NCBI GenBank assembly: GCA_964490705.1
Contig: CAZBCG010000013.1
Span: 1-64,000, forward strand
Length of the DNA stretch: 64,000 bases
Direction of reading: 5' to 3'
Source: Fodinibius sp964490705
GTDB taxonomy: Bacteria > Bacteroidota > Rhodothermia > Balneolales > Balneolaceae
The translations under genes were made by a program, and so were the position numbers. The notes under the pieces were generated by a model that was given only the letters and a program-made list of their open reading frames with translations, did not search any database and was not told the origin of the DNA. Numbering within the stretch: the stretch's first letter is position 1; each line of letters starts with the position of its first letter. This document shows, in pieces, positions 51,063 through 59,762 of the stretch.

Positions 51063-52205
51063 TTGTTGCGCAATACGGTTCTCATATCTTTTTTTCTGTT
51101 GCTTTTTACCGGATCTTCAGCTGCCCAGATGTTGGGCAAGCAGGTGGGGCCGGATTCCCTTTCCAGTGCTCTCATCCCGGCTGCAGGATATAATTCGAAC
51201 GAAGGCGTTATTTTAGGCGCTATCTACAATCGGTATGATTATCAGGGTACGGTTAAGCCGTTTAAGAATTATCTGGAATCCTCGGCCATCGTATCCACAA
51301 AAGGATTTATAGAGGTGCAGGCCCGGTACGAGCAAACCCGAAGTTTTGGTCGCAATATCCGTTCTGTAGCAGAAATCTTTTTCTATCGATACAATACGGA
51401 TGTGTTTTTCGGCATCGGAAATAATACATCTTTTTCGGACAGTCGCTGGGATAATGAGTATTATTTTTTCAGGTCGGTAAACCTAGGGTTGCAGTACAGT
51501 CTTCGAACTCCTCTCTATGAAGAGGCCGACAGCCAGCTCGATTTTCAGGCTGGAATCAGCACTGAATATTATATCCCGGATGAGAAAAAACAGGAGTCGT
51601 CATTTGCCCAGTTGCAGCCCAATGGATACAGGGGCGGCTGGGCTAATAATGTAAGCGCAGGTTTTGTTTGGGAGAACAGGAACAGCGAATTTGATCCCAC
51701 GAAGGGTAATCGTGCAGAACTTAAAATTCGTTTTGCGCCGGATCTTATCAGCCGTTATGCCTTTACGACGGCCAGTATCGAACTTCGGCAGTATTTTCAA
51801 TTGTTTAACTGGCTGACCGTAGCAAATAAACTCGAGGCGCGCCATGCCGAGGGAAGTGTACCGTACTGGGAGTTGTCCACGCTGGGAAACTCATCAACGC
51901 TGCGCGGCTACCCGTTGAATCGGTTTGCGGGCAATAGTTCGCTGGCCTACACGCTCGAACTCCGTAGCTGGATTGTCGAATTTCCGGAGTTGTACAATTT
52001 AAAGTTTGGCGCACAGTTTTTTACTGATACCGGTCGCGTATTTACCGGCGCGGATACCATGGACGATCTGTTTCGCGGATACAAACAGACCGTTGGAGTT
52101 GGCGGAGCGATGTCCATTTTTAACTCCGATTTTATTATGCGCGGCGAAATTGGATTTTCTGAGGATGTCAGCAGTATTTATGTGGGTGTGGGATATTTGT
52201 TTTAA
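51063..52205 (+). CDS. BamA/TamA-like outer-membrane barrel (surface antigen family)
   Basis: A 380-residue protein with a signal peptide (LLRNTVLISFFLLLFTGSSAAQ) and a 16-strand-type barrel ending in SEDVSSIYVGVGYLF. The features LRGYPLNRFAGNSSLAYTLELR and IMRGEIGFSEDVSS match the surface-antigen (D15) C-terminal domain. No POTRA domain precedes the barrel, so it is a short member, not BamA itself. The start is TTG (51063 or the next codon); no ATG is available. Eleven bases from the CMD gene. Confidence 0.82.
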   Translation: MLRNTVLISFFLLLFTGSSAAQMLGKQVGPDSLSSALIPAAGYNSNEGVILGAIYNRYDYQGTVKPFKNYLESSAIVSTKGFIEVQARYEQTRSFGRNIRSVAEIFFYRYNTDVFFGIGNNTSFSDSRWDNEYYFFRSVNLGLQYSLRTPLYEEADSQLDFQAGISTEYYIPDEKKQESSFAQLQPNGYRGGWANNVSAGFVWENRNSEFDPTKGNRAELKIRFAPDLISRYAFTTASIELRQYFQLFNWLTVANKLEARHAEGSVPYWELSTLGNSSTLRGYPLNRFAGNSSLAYTLELRSWIVEFPELYNLKFGAQFFTDTGRVFTGADTMDDLFRGYKQTVGVGGAMSIFNSDFIMRGEIGFSEDVSSIYVGVGYLF

Positions 52206-52233
52206 CAGAAAAACTTGAATTCAGATACTTACT

Positions 52234-52977
52234 ATGAGTCGATCAGTACTACTTACAGCTGCAACGGAAGATACCGAAGTGTTGCGGTCAAATCTCGAAG
52301 AACAGCAGCTTACACTCCTGCATTATCCACTGGAGCGGTATGAGCCCGTTGAGGATAATACGGAGATTCTTGACACGCTGGAGCTGCTCGATGAGTTTGA
52401 AAATATTGTCCACGGCAGCAAGCGTAATGCGCAGTTTTTTGTGGATGTGGTCAAGGAATACGACAAACTCGATGCGGCGCGTAACCAGCTCAATTTGGCG
52501 CTGAATCAGCATACGGCGGATTATCTGGAAGAGCACGGCATTCCGGCGGTACACCCGCACTCCGATGGAAAGGCCATTGACCTGCTGGAGTTTATGCTTC
52601 GGATCAAGCATATCGGCGAAACGCTGTATCCCTGCGGAGATAAAACAGCTGAAGATCTGCCCGGACTGCTCCGTGAGTTGGATGTCCCGGTTGAGGAGCT
52701 AGTACTGTTTACACTTGAGGGACCCGAAGAGCTGAAACTGCAAGAATATCAGAAAGAAATTGCCGCGCACGATCCCGCTATAGCGGTGTTTCATTCCCGC
52801 CGCTCGGTAAATCGAATGTTGGCTGCTTTTCCCAATCTCAATTATGAGGATGCACATATCATTTCCGGCGACCAGGCCGTGACTGATAAGCTTGGCAAAG
52901 AAGATATCGACGTCGATACTCAGGCCGAAGGCAGCTGGGCATCCATCGAAGAGATTGTTTTGGATGTGCTGAATTAA
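52234..52977 (+). CDS. Second uroporphyrinogen-III synthase-like protein
   Basis: A 247-residue protein with the two-domain HemD plan: SVLLTAATEDTEVLRSNLEE at the start, FENIVHGSKRNAQFFVDVV (HemD FTSxNGVxAF position), ALNQHTADYLEEHGIPA and, in the second lobe, IAVFHSRRSVNRMLAAF and HIISGDQAVTDKLGK. It is well diverged from the HemD in the hem cluster, and HemD enzymes have few invariant residues. It may be a real second synthase or a protein of the same fold with another role. It follows the barrel gene by 28 bases. Confidence 0.6.
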   Translation: MSRSVLLTAATEDTEVLRSNLEEQQLTLLHYPLERYEPVEDNTEILDTLELLDEFENIVHGSKRNAQFFVDVVKEYDKLDAARNQLNLALNQHTADYLEEHGIPAVHPHSDGKAIDLLEFMLRIKHIGETLYPCGDKTAEDLPGLLRELDVPVEELVLFTLEGPEELKLQEYQKEIAAHDPAIAVFHSRRSVNRMLAAFPNLNYEDAHIISGDQAVTDKLGKEDIDVDTQAEGSWASIEEIVLDVLN

Positions 52978-52985
52978 TTGCAAAC

Positions 52986-53004
52986 GGGAGTATAACTCCC
53001 TTTT
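52986..53004 (+). terminator. Intrinsic terminator of the HemD-like gene
   Basis: GGGAGT-ATA-ACTCCC followed by TTTT, eight bases past the stop. Confidence 0.75.
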
Positions 53005-53036
53005 AGCTAGGGGTCGAGGAAAGGGTACATAGCGCT

Positions 53037-53060
53037 ATGAGTAGCGTCCACGCTACTCAT
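53037..53060. repeat. Palindrome A with GCGTCCACGC core
   Basis: ATGAGTAGCGT-CC-ACGCTACTCAT, perfect 11-bp arms. Its core is shared with palindromes at 53107 and 53303, whose outer arms differ but still pair. Confidence 0.9.
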
Positions 53061-53106
53061 AAATTTCAAGTTTCACTCTGACATTGAAACTCAAGTTTTT
53101 TAACAT

Positions 53107-53130
53107 GTTTCAAGCGTGGACGCTTGAAAC
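53107..53130. repeat. Palindrome B with GCGTGGACGC core
   Basis: GTTTCAAGCGT-GG-ACGCTTGAAAC, perfect 11-bp arms; the core is the reverse complement of the core in palindrome A. Confidence 0.9.
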
Positions 53131-53302
53131 AGCCGGGTAATGCTTTAACCGAACTTTTCGTGATGTAACTAGCCGTGTCACAAGTGTTAAAGAGTAAATT
53201 CGTTTTTTCGTATCAGTAAAGATCTGTGTCAATCTGCGGCTAATATTATTTGAACTTTTGGATGCAACGCAGAGCATTGCATCCAGATTTAGAAATATCA
53301 AG

Positions 53303-53329
53303 CTTAAATAAGCGTCCACGTTATTTAAA
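53303..53329. repeat. Palindrome C with GCGTCCACG core at the mutS2 stop
   Basis: CTTAAATAA-GCGTCCACG-TTATTTAAG-like arms with one base difference. It covers the mutS2 stop codon (TTA on plus, 53321-53323). Confidence 0.75.
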
Positions 53330-55723
53330 GTAAACTATCGTACAGCCCGCTCCGCCCTGCTGGATGGGCGCTATCTCGTAGCTTTTTACTTCCTTGCGTT
53401 GATCCAAATATTCGTGCACCAGCTTTTTTAGGATGCCTTCGCCCTTGCCGTGGACAATTTGCACTTCACTGCGTCCCGATGCAACGGCATTGTCGATATA
53501 GTGTTGCACCTCTTTCATCGCTTCGTTGCCGCGCATTCCGCGAATACTCAGTTGCGGTTTCACAACCTTGTATCGGCTACCGCCCTCAAAATTAACTTTC
53601 ACTTTTTGTTCTTTCTTACGGCTCCCGGCATCTTCCACTTTAACTAAATTCTTATACTTTGTCTTGAGGCGTAATCCGCCCGCAGAAACCACTGCTTTAC
53701 TGCCGTTAACCTCCTTGAGTTCGCCCGTGGTGTTGGCATCCTGCAGGCGCACCAAATCCCCGACTTCCGGCTGTTCATCCGCATCCTGATAACGCTGTTC
53801 TTGCTGATCTTCCAGCTCTTGCAATTCTTCATCAACCTGCCGGCGATGTTCCTCTACTTCTTTTCGAGCTTCTTTGATCGTCTCATCATCTTTTTGTCCC
53901 TGTTCAACGATGCGCTGCACGGCCTCTTCGATCTTCTTATTGGCCGAATCCATGATGGCCTTTGCCTCATTGAGTGCTTTTTCGCGAATCTGTTCTTTTT
54001 CTTTTTCGATGGCCGAGCGTTTTTCTTCATACCGGTGACGCTCCTTTTCGGTGTTAGCCTTAAGCTTGTCGTACTTCTGCTTGAGCTCTTCGGCCTCCTG
54101 ACTTTTTGTTTCGAGTTCAGAGATCAGCGTTTCCATATCGCCCTTGGCTTCGCCCAGCAGCACGCGCGCTTTGTCGAGCAGTTCATTTTGGAGTTTCATG
54201 CGCTCCGCAATTTCAAAGGCATAGCTGCTGCCCGGCACACCTTTTTTAAAGCGATAGGTCGGCGAAAGCGTATTCTGATCAAACTCCATGGAACCGTTTA
54301 CGGCGTGCCGGTGATCGTGCGCAAAAACTTTTAGCGATCCGTGGTGCGTAGTGACCAGCACTTTGGCTTTTCGCTCCATCAGCAGTTCGATGAGAGACTG
54401 AAACAGGGCACCGCCTTCTTCGGGGTCGGTTCCGGCCGCGGCCTCATCAATGAGCACGAGACTATGTTCATCCGAATTGTTGAGCGTGTGTTTCATCCAT
54501 TCCAGCCGCGATGAAAACGTACTGAGGTCGTTTTCAATGGATTGATCGTCGCCCATATCTACAAAAATACCGTTGAAAATGGGGATCTCGGAGCTGTCGC
54601 GGGCGGGGATGGCAAATCCGGATTGAATCATCATCGAGCAAAGCCCCAGTGTTTTAAGTGCCACAGATTTTCCTCCGGCATTGGGACCGGTAATAACGAG
54701 GCATCGCTCATTTTCATCCAGTTCCATATCCAGCGGTACCACTTCTTCCTGCTCCTCCTCGGGCAGCTCCCAGTTTTTGAGTAGCAATAATGGATTGTAG
54801 GCCTCTTTAATATACAGGTGCGATGTTTCCGAGATAACAGGCGTAAATCCATCCAGATCGATACTAAGTTGCGCCTTGGCGACAATGACATCAAAAGTCG
54901 TTAGGACGTCCAGATTCTGCTGAATGGCCTCTCGTTCGTTGCGGACGTGATTCGTAAGTTCGCGCAGAATGCGCTCAATTTCCTGCTGTTCTTCGGATTC
55001 CAGCTGACGAATCTCATTGTTGATATTCAGCGCCTCTACCGGTTCCAGATATACCGTCTGACCAGATAAGGATACATCATGCACAAAGCCCTGCACTTTG
55101 CGTTTGTATTCGGCCTGCACGGGAATCACCATGCGTCCACTGCGGATGGTTGCGCCTTCGTCTGACGTCATTCCCTGCTTCGACAGGCGACTCATTACCT
55201 TATTGATGGTCGTCCGCAGATCGTTTTTTCGCTTGTTTATCTTTCGGCGAATCGACTGTAGTTCAGGACTGGCATCGTCCCGAAGTTCACCGTTTTCGGT
55301 AAGTACATTCTGCAAGGTTTCTTCGAGATCTTCCAGCGGAATAAGTCCGATTGAAATCTCCTTGAGTGCCGGGTAATGCTCTTCACGCTGTTCGATATAC
55401 GATTTGATGCGGCGTGCAGTAATGCTAAGCTCCAGGATTTCGACAAAGGCCTGCAATGAAATAATGCTATTTTGGGGACGCGCTTTGCTGAGATGGTCCT
55501 CTACATCGTGCAAATTATGAAGCGGAAAGGCCGAATCGTTTTGGATAAGATCCATCATTTCGGCGGTTTGGCCAAGGCGCCGCTCGATGACATCGCGATC
55601 GGAGAATGGCATCATGGCGGCAAGTTTCTCTTTAGCCATCTTAGACCGCGCTTTTTTTACTGCCGCCGATCGTACCGACTCAAATCCAATTTTTACGCTC
55701 AGTCGTTCCGGAAATAGATGCAT
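53321..55723 (-). CDS. mutS2: MutS2 endonuclease (Smr-domain MutS homologue)
   Basis: An 800-residue protein of the MutS2 family, acting in recombination suppression or ribosome rescue. The order is an N-terminal core domain, MutS ATPase with Walker A GPNAGGKSVALK and Walker B VLIDEAAAGTDPEEGG, a long charged coiled coil (about 505-650), a KOW-like beta part, and a C-terminal Smr domain with SIRGMRGNEAMKEV and VHGKGEGILKK. The Smr motif usually begins LDLRG; here LSIRG. The stop lies in palindrome C. Confidence 0.93.
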   Translation of the reverse strand: MHLFPERLSVKIGFESVRSAAVKKARSKMAKEKLAAMMPFSDRDVIERRLGQTAEMMDLIQNDSAFPLHNLHDVEDHLSKARPQNSIISLQAFVEILELSITARRIKSYIEQREEHYPALKEISIGLIPLEDLEETLQNVLTENGELRDDASPELQSIRRKINKRKNDLRTTINKVMSRLSKQGMTSDEGATIRSGRMVIPVQAEYKRKVQGFVHDVSLSGQTVYLEPVEALNINNEIRQLESEEQQEIERILRELTNHVRNEREAIQQNLDVLTTFDVIVAKAQLSIDLDGFTPVISETSHLYIKEAYNPLLLLKNWELPEEEQEEVVPLDMELDENERCLVITGPNAGGKSVALKTLGLCSMMIQSGFAIPARDSSEIPIFNGIFVDMGDDQSIENDLSTFSSRLEWMKHTLNNSDEHSLVLIDEAAAGTDPEEGGALFQSLIELLMERKAKVLVTTHHGSLKVFAHDHRHAVNGSMEFDQNTLSPTYRFKKGVPGSSYAFEIAERMKLQNELLDKARVLLGEAKGDMETLISELETKSQEAEELKQKYDKLKANTEKERHRYEEKRSAIEKEKEQIREKALNEAKAIMDSANKKIEEAVQRIVEQGQKDDETIKEARKEVEEHRRQVDEELQELEDQQEQRYQDADEQPEVGDLVRLQDANTTGELKEVNGSKAVVSAGGLRLKTKYKNLVKVEDAGSRKKEQKVKVNFEGGSRYKVVKPQLSIRGMRGNEAMKEVQHYIDNAVASGRSEVQIVHGKGEGILKKLVHEYLDQRKEVKSYEIAPIQQGGAGCTIVYFK

Positions 55724-55740
55724 ATGAGAATTTATATTTT

Positions 55741-55790
55741 ATGTCATCCTGTCCCGATCCCGAATGCTCGGGAGGGATCGGGATCTAAAT
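55741..55790. repeat. Dispersed repeat with CCCGATCCC hairpin
   Basis: ATGTCATCCTGTCCCGATCC followed by GGGATCGGGATC: a hairpin TCCCGATCCC / GGGATCGGGA with an internal CGAATGCTCGGGAG. It is partly related to 42549 and to the TCATNCTGAA family (ATGTCATCCTG). Confidence 0.75.
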
Positions 55791-55898
55791 ATCAAAATAC
55801 TCCCAAATATAAGCTTCTTTGGCCGGAAATGATGAATTTGAAAAGAGGAAAATAATTGTTAATTGAAGATGCAGAGTTTAAGGAAATAAATAGATGCT

Positions 55899-56678
55899 AT
55901 GCGATTGAAAATGTATCAGGTTGATGCTTTTGCCTCTCAGCTTTTTAAAGGAAATCCCGCCGCCGTTTGTCCGCTCGACGAATGGCTTTCCGATGAGCAG
56001 ATGCAGCAGATTGCGATGGAGAACAATCTCTCCGAAACGGCCTTTTTCGTCAAGCAGGATGGAGGGTATCGATTGCGTTGGTTCACGCCCACTACCGAGG
56101 TGGATTTATGCGGACATGCCACGCTGGCCTCGGCTCACGTGTTGTTTGAGCATCTGGATTATGATCAGAAAGAAATTCGGTTTGATTCAAACAGCGGAGA
56201 ACTTACCGTAGCCAAAGAGGGCAATCGACTGATGATGAACTTTCCCGCTGCCAAGCTGAACGAAGCCGAGGCACCCGATTTCCTGGAAGATGCTGTAGGT
56301 ATTCCTGCTACAGAATTATATCGCGATACGGATTATTTGTATGTAGTCGAAAACGTAGACCAGGTGCAAAATCTAGATCCCGATATTCGTAAGCTTGCCA
56401 AGGCGGATGTACGGGGAATTATCGTTACGGCACCCGGGGAAGAGGTCGATTTTGTATCCCGATTTTTTGCCCCGGCGGCCGGCGTTGATGAAGATCCGGT
56501 AACGGGCTCGGCGCATACCATGTTGACGCCATACTGGAGCCGGCGGCTTGGCAAAGATCAGCTCGTGGGACGACAGGTGTCGCAGCGCGGTGGTGCCGTC
56601 TATTGTCATCATCAGGGTAATCGGGTGGCGTTGGCGGGAGAAGCATGCACTTTTCTGGAGGGAGAAATTGAGATATGA
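55899..56678 (+). CDS. PhzF family protein (phenazine biosynthesis-like isomerase)
   Basis: A 259-residue protein of the diaminopimelate-epimerase-like PhzF family. The N-terminus MYQVDAFASQLFKGNPAAVCPL, the catalytic Glu46 in NNLSETAFF, FTPTTEVDLCGHATLASAH and the C-terminal half DEDPVTGSAHTMLTPYW are all present. Apart from PhzF itself, family substrates are mostly unknown and no phenazine genes are near. Its last bases overlap the next gene (ATGA), so it is co-translated with the TauE/SafE permease. Confidence 0.93.
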   Translation: MRLKMYQVDAFASQLFKGNPAAVCPLDEWLSDEQMQQIAMENNLSETAFFVKQDGGYRLRWFTPTTEVDLCGHATLASAHVLFEHLDYDQKEIRFDSNSGELTVAKEGNRLMMNFPAAKLNEAEAPDFLEDAVGIPATELYRDTDYLYVVENVDQVQNLDPDIRKLAKADVRGIIVTAPGEEVDFVSRFFAPAAGVDEDPVTGSAHTMLTPYWSRRLGKDQLVGRQVSQRGGAVYCHHQGNRVALAGEACTFLEGEIEI

Positions 56679-57487
56679 TTGAACTGCTGATACTTCTGCT
56701 GTTGGGCATTGTGTCTGGGATTGTTGCTGGATTGTTTGGGCTCGGCGGAGGCATTTTGTTTACGCCTATTTTATTTGTGGTTTTCAGTGATGCCGGTATC
56801 CCCAATCCCGTAGTATTAACGATCGGAAGTTCATTGTTTTGCGTCTTTATTGCTTCATTCGGGAGTTCAGTTCGTCAATATCAGCAGCGAAATTTTTTCT
56901 GGTCAGAGGGGATAAGAGTTGGTTTTCTGGGTGCAGTGGGCGTTTTTTTTGGTAAGCAAGTGATCACATCCTCATACTATAGCCAGCAGGTATTTGTGAT
57001 TTTATTCAGCCTGTTGCTGGTATATGTAGCCTACATGTTTTATCGAAGAGGGGCGAAAACCAGAGCTGATCTGCAGCAGAATAGCACTCCGGTAACATTA
57101 CAGCAATCCTTTTTTACCGGCGGACTTGGGGGCTTCGCTGCTGCACTGGCCGGCATTGGGGGTGGGGGCGTGATGGTGCCGATGCTAAATCTGTGGTACA
57201 AAAAAAGTTTTGCCCGGTCGGTAAGTATTTCGTCGCTGGCTATTGTGATGATCTCTCTATCGGGATGGATTCAGCTTGGACTTACGGGCAATGATATTCA
57301 AGCGCTCACCGATTTCCATTGGGGTTATGTGGATTTTGGAGCAGCCCTTCCGCTGGCCGCCGGCGGACTCATCGGCGGATTTGTCGGTGCGTTGTTTAAC
57401 TTGAAAATAAACAGGCGTTACCTGCAATTTGCCTTTGCTTTACTGTCGGTGGGAGTAGCCATAAAGCTAATTGCCGAAGCGTTCTGA
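56675..57487 (+). CDS. TauE/SafE family permease
   Basis: A 270-residue membrane protein with eight hydrophobic helices and the two repeat motifs GLFGLGGGILFTPIL (near the N-terminus) and GGFAAALAGIGGGGVMVPML (middle), typical of sulfite/organosulfur exporters. Substrate is not known. It overlaps phzF-like gene by 4 bases and converges with a small membrane protein, with only 7 bases between stops and no terminator. Confidence 0.9.
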   Translation: MIELLILLLLGIVSGIVAGLFGLGGGILFTPILFVVFSDAGIPNPVVLTIGSSLFCVFIASFGSSVRQYQQRNFFWSEGIRVGFLGAVGVFFGKQVITSSYYSQQVFVILFSLLLVYVAYMFYRRGAKTRADLQQNSTPVTLQQSFFTGGLGGFAAALAGIGGGGVMVPMLNLWYKKSFARSVSISSLAIVMISLSGWIQLGLTGNDIQALTDFHWGYVDFGAALPLAAGGLIGGFVGALFNLKINRRYLQFAFALLSVGVAIKLIAEAF

Positions 57488-57494
57488 TAGTTGG

Positions 57495-57965
57495 CTAAAA
57501 AATCTTCCACCACGGCTTTTCTTCAAACCGGAAATTGTGCTTTTTACTTTCATCAGCAAAACGCTGCTGCAGCTTTTCAAAATCATCTCTCGCCACAAAG
57601 GGAAGACGAAATCGTTCTTTAGTCCCGCTGCTGTAGGTTATCCGGATGCTGAATTGCGTGAGCACCAATTTTTCCAGCTTGTTCCAATAGGCGGTACGAG
57701 TGAGGTACACATCTTCAGTTGTTCGCAGAAATTGGTCTGTTATGGAGATCTCAATGTTAGCGCCAATCGTAGATTTTGTGAGTGCCAAAACAATCAATCC
57801 CATACCCAAAATGCTGTTGATGACTGCCATGGCCTCGAGGTTCCATTCCGGCAACAGTTCTGTCAATCCATTAGCCAGGTAAATTAAGCCTACCGTACCT
57901 ATCGTTGCACGTATGATATTACTGTAAATATTGGCTTTGTTGGATGTTAAGGTCAGTTCATTCAT
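57495..57965 (-). CDS. Membrane protein with two helices and a PH-like C-terminal half
   Basis: A 156-residue protein. After a polar N-terminus there are two helices (about 18-38 and 47-63), then a predicted beta-rich part (about 70-140; TDQFLRTTEDVYLTR, WNKLEKLVLTQFSIRITY, RFRLPF) and a helix. The pattern resembles small bacterial PH-domain membrane proteins. The gene at 59763 encodes a protein of the same layout, and both flank the sensor kinase. Function unknown. Confidence 0.65.
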   Translation of the reverse strand: MNELTLTSNKANIYSNIIRATIGTVGLIYLANGLTELLPEWNLEAMAVINSILGMGLIVLALTKSTIGANIEISITDQFLRTTEDVYLTRTAYWNKLEKLVLTQFSIRITYSSGTKERFRLPFVARDDFEKLQQRFADESKKHNFRFEEKPWWKIF

Positions 57966-58092
57966 GATGGCAACTTCAGTTGTTAGGTCCGGCTGTGTGC
58001 GAGTAGTATGGCTAATATTTTTAAATCATTGATAAGATGCTACTTTTTGTATTTGGACTCATAGATAAATTTTCTGAGATTAGAACAAATTA

Positions 58093-59745
58093 ATGCTAGA
58101 TCGAAAAAATTCGTTGGTTGGGGTTAGGATGGAAGACAAACTAGGAAGTAGTGCGATGGCCAATCGCTGGGTACCGTTGCCATTAGACTATTTGCTGGAG
58201 AAGTACCAAGTTAGCTCATCGCGTGTGATGGGCTTATTGGGATTGTGGGTATTGATTATCGCTATTTCGATTGTTTCGGTGGTGTGGATCTCTCCCTCCG
58301 AATACTTACTTCTGGATGAGGGACAAGCCACAATCAACCAGTTTTTCCTGTTTTATCCTCCATTGATACTTGGCACTTTGCTCCTTTTCTGGGTAGGATT
58401 TGAATGGGGATTTATTCCGCTGTTTTTATCCGGATTTGTTATCACCTTTTCGGCTTCGGTAACGTATTATTGGGGATTATTATTCGGTATCGCTTTTGTA
58501 TTGGGATTGGGCATTTACGCGCTGGCGTATTATTGCGTACCGTTTGATCCGGCGTTACGCGATTTTAAAAGTGCTGTATTTTTTACGGTCGTATCCTTCT
58601 TTGCCGCCATTGCCAGCTCACTGGGATCGTTTGTCTGGAGCGATTTCTTCGGTCTTAATGCCTTTGAGACGATCACCCTTTGGAAAGGATGGTGGACAGG
58701 TATGTTTTTGCAGTCTATCGTGATTATTGCTCCGCTATTGTATTTGTTCACGCCGTGGGTTTCATCTGCCCGAAAAGAAATCTTTCCAGAATTTCCCAAG
58801 CCCAATGTTACTCTCGGATGGATTTATTCAGCAATTGGCAGTGTGGTGGTTGTTCTTTTACTGTTTATCATAGGAGCCAAAGTGCTGGGCACAGAAGGAC
58901 TGTATCAGCAGATGAACAGTCCCGATTCGGGAATTACACAAACACTGGTTCAGACCAATCAGTCGCTGCAAATTATTTCGTGGATCTCGATCGGGTTGGT
59001 GCTTCTTCTGGGATCCGGGAGTATTTACCTGGTGGGCAGCTGGAATAAAAAATTGCAGCAGGAGGTCGAGCGGAAGACCGAAGAGCTTGTTGAGAGTCAA
59101 GATAAGTTGAGCAAAGCCCTTAGCGAGCGCGATATGCTGCTGGATGCCATCCACGATCGGGTACGCGATAATCTGACGATGGTGCTGGCCCTTCTTGAGC
59201 TACAGCTGAAAGGAGAGGCGGAAAAATCAAATGAGGAAATTTTAAAAGATTCGCATGCGCGGATCCGATCGCTGGCGCTCATACATGAGACGATGGTGCA
59301 GGCCGAATCGTTTGAGCAAATCAATCTCAAGAGCTTTGCGATTAAACTTTCGAACCGTATTCAAAAATCGTTTCAGAGTAAACAGCAAGATATTGAAGTG
59401 TCGATGAATGCTCAGGATCTGCCGGTGCATATCGACCGTGCCGTACCGGTGGCGATGGTTTTAAACGAGCTGATGGTGAATGCCTTTATGCACGGTTTTG
59501 TGGATATGCCCAAGGGCGTAGTGTTTGTTAGTCTGCAGGAGAAGGAAGATAAACTCCACATGGAGGTTCGCGATAACGGACATCCGCTACCGCCGGATTT
59601 TGAGGAAAAGACCAAGCATACGCTCGGATTTAAGCTGATTAAAACACTGGTAAAACAGTTGCAGGGAGAATTTGAAGTGCTGGATGAGGAAAACCCGGCA
59701 TTTATTGTCCGCGTACCTGACGAAATGCTGAAAGCGAAAACGTAG
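58093..59745 (+). CDS. Orphan sensor histidine kinase with polytopic N-terminus
   Basis: A 550-residue protein. Seven or eight hydrophobic helices occupy residues about 45-320 (several aromatic-rich, like MASE-type sensors), then a coiled coil (about 320-355), a HisKA_2-like dimerisation segment DAIHDRVRDNLTMVLALLELQ with the phospho-accepting His, and an HATPase domain (VPVAMVLNELMVNAF, VRDNG, LGFKLIKTLVKQLQGEF). No response regulator is next to it. It lies between two convergent-facing small membrane protein genes. Signal unknown. Confidence 0.87.
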   Translation: MLDRKNSLVGVRMEDKLGSSAMANRWVPLPLDYLLEKYQVSSSRVMGLLGLWVLIIAISIVSVVWISPSEYLLLDEGQATINQFFLFYPPLILGTLLLFWVGFEWGFIPLFLSGFVITFSASVTYYWGLLFGIAFVLGLGIYALAYYCVPFDPALRDFKSAVFFTVVSFFAAIASSLGSFVWSDFFGLNAFETITLWKGWWTGMFLQSIVIIAPLLYLFTPWVSSARKEIFPEFPKPNVTLGWIYSAIGSVVVVLLLFIIGAKVLGTEGLYQQMNSPDSGITQTLVQTNQSLQIISWISIGLVLLLGSGSIYLVGSWNKKLQQEVERKTEELVESQDKLSKALSERDMLLDAIHDRVRDNLTMVLALLELQLKGEAEKSNEEILKDSHARIRSLALIHETMVQAESFEQINLKSFAIKLSNRIQKSFQSKQQDIEVSMNAQDLPVHIDRAVPVAMVLNELMVNAFMHGFVDMPKGVVFVSLQEKEDKLHMEVRDNGHPLPPDFEEKTKHTLGFKLIKTLVKQLQGEFEVLDEENPAFIVRVPDEMLKAKT

Positions 59746-59762
59746 ATCCTGGATCCAACGTC

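Larger units (their letters stand above)
52978..53320. other. Repeat-rich gap between the HemD-like gene and mutS2
   Basis: 343 bases holding a terminator (52986-53004), two large palindromes (53037-53060 and 53107-53130) and part of a third (53303-53329), a half of the CTGCGGCTA-type repeat (about 53222-53243) and a GGATGCAA/TTGCATCC hairpin (53260-53284). No reading frame I can support. Confidence 0.8.

Noticed and set aside
53037..53130. tRNA genes in the palindromes
   Set aside because: Each is only a single stem with a 2-base loop; no cloverleaf.
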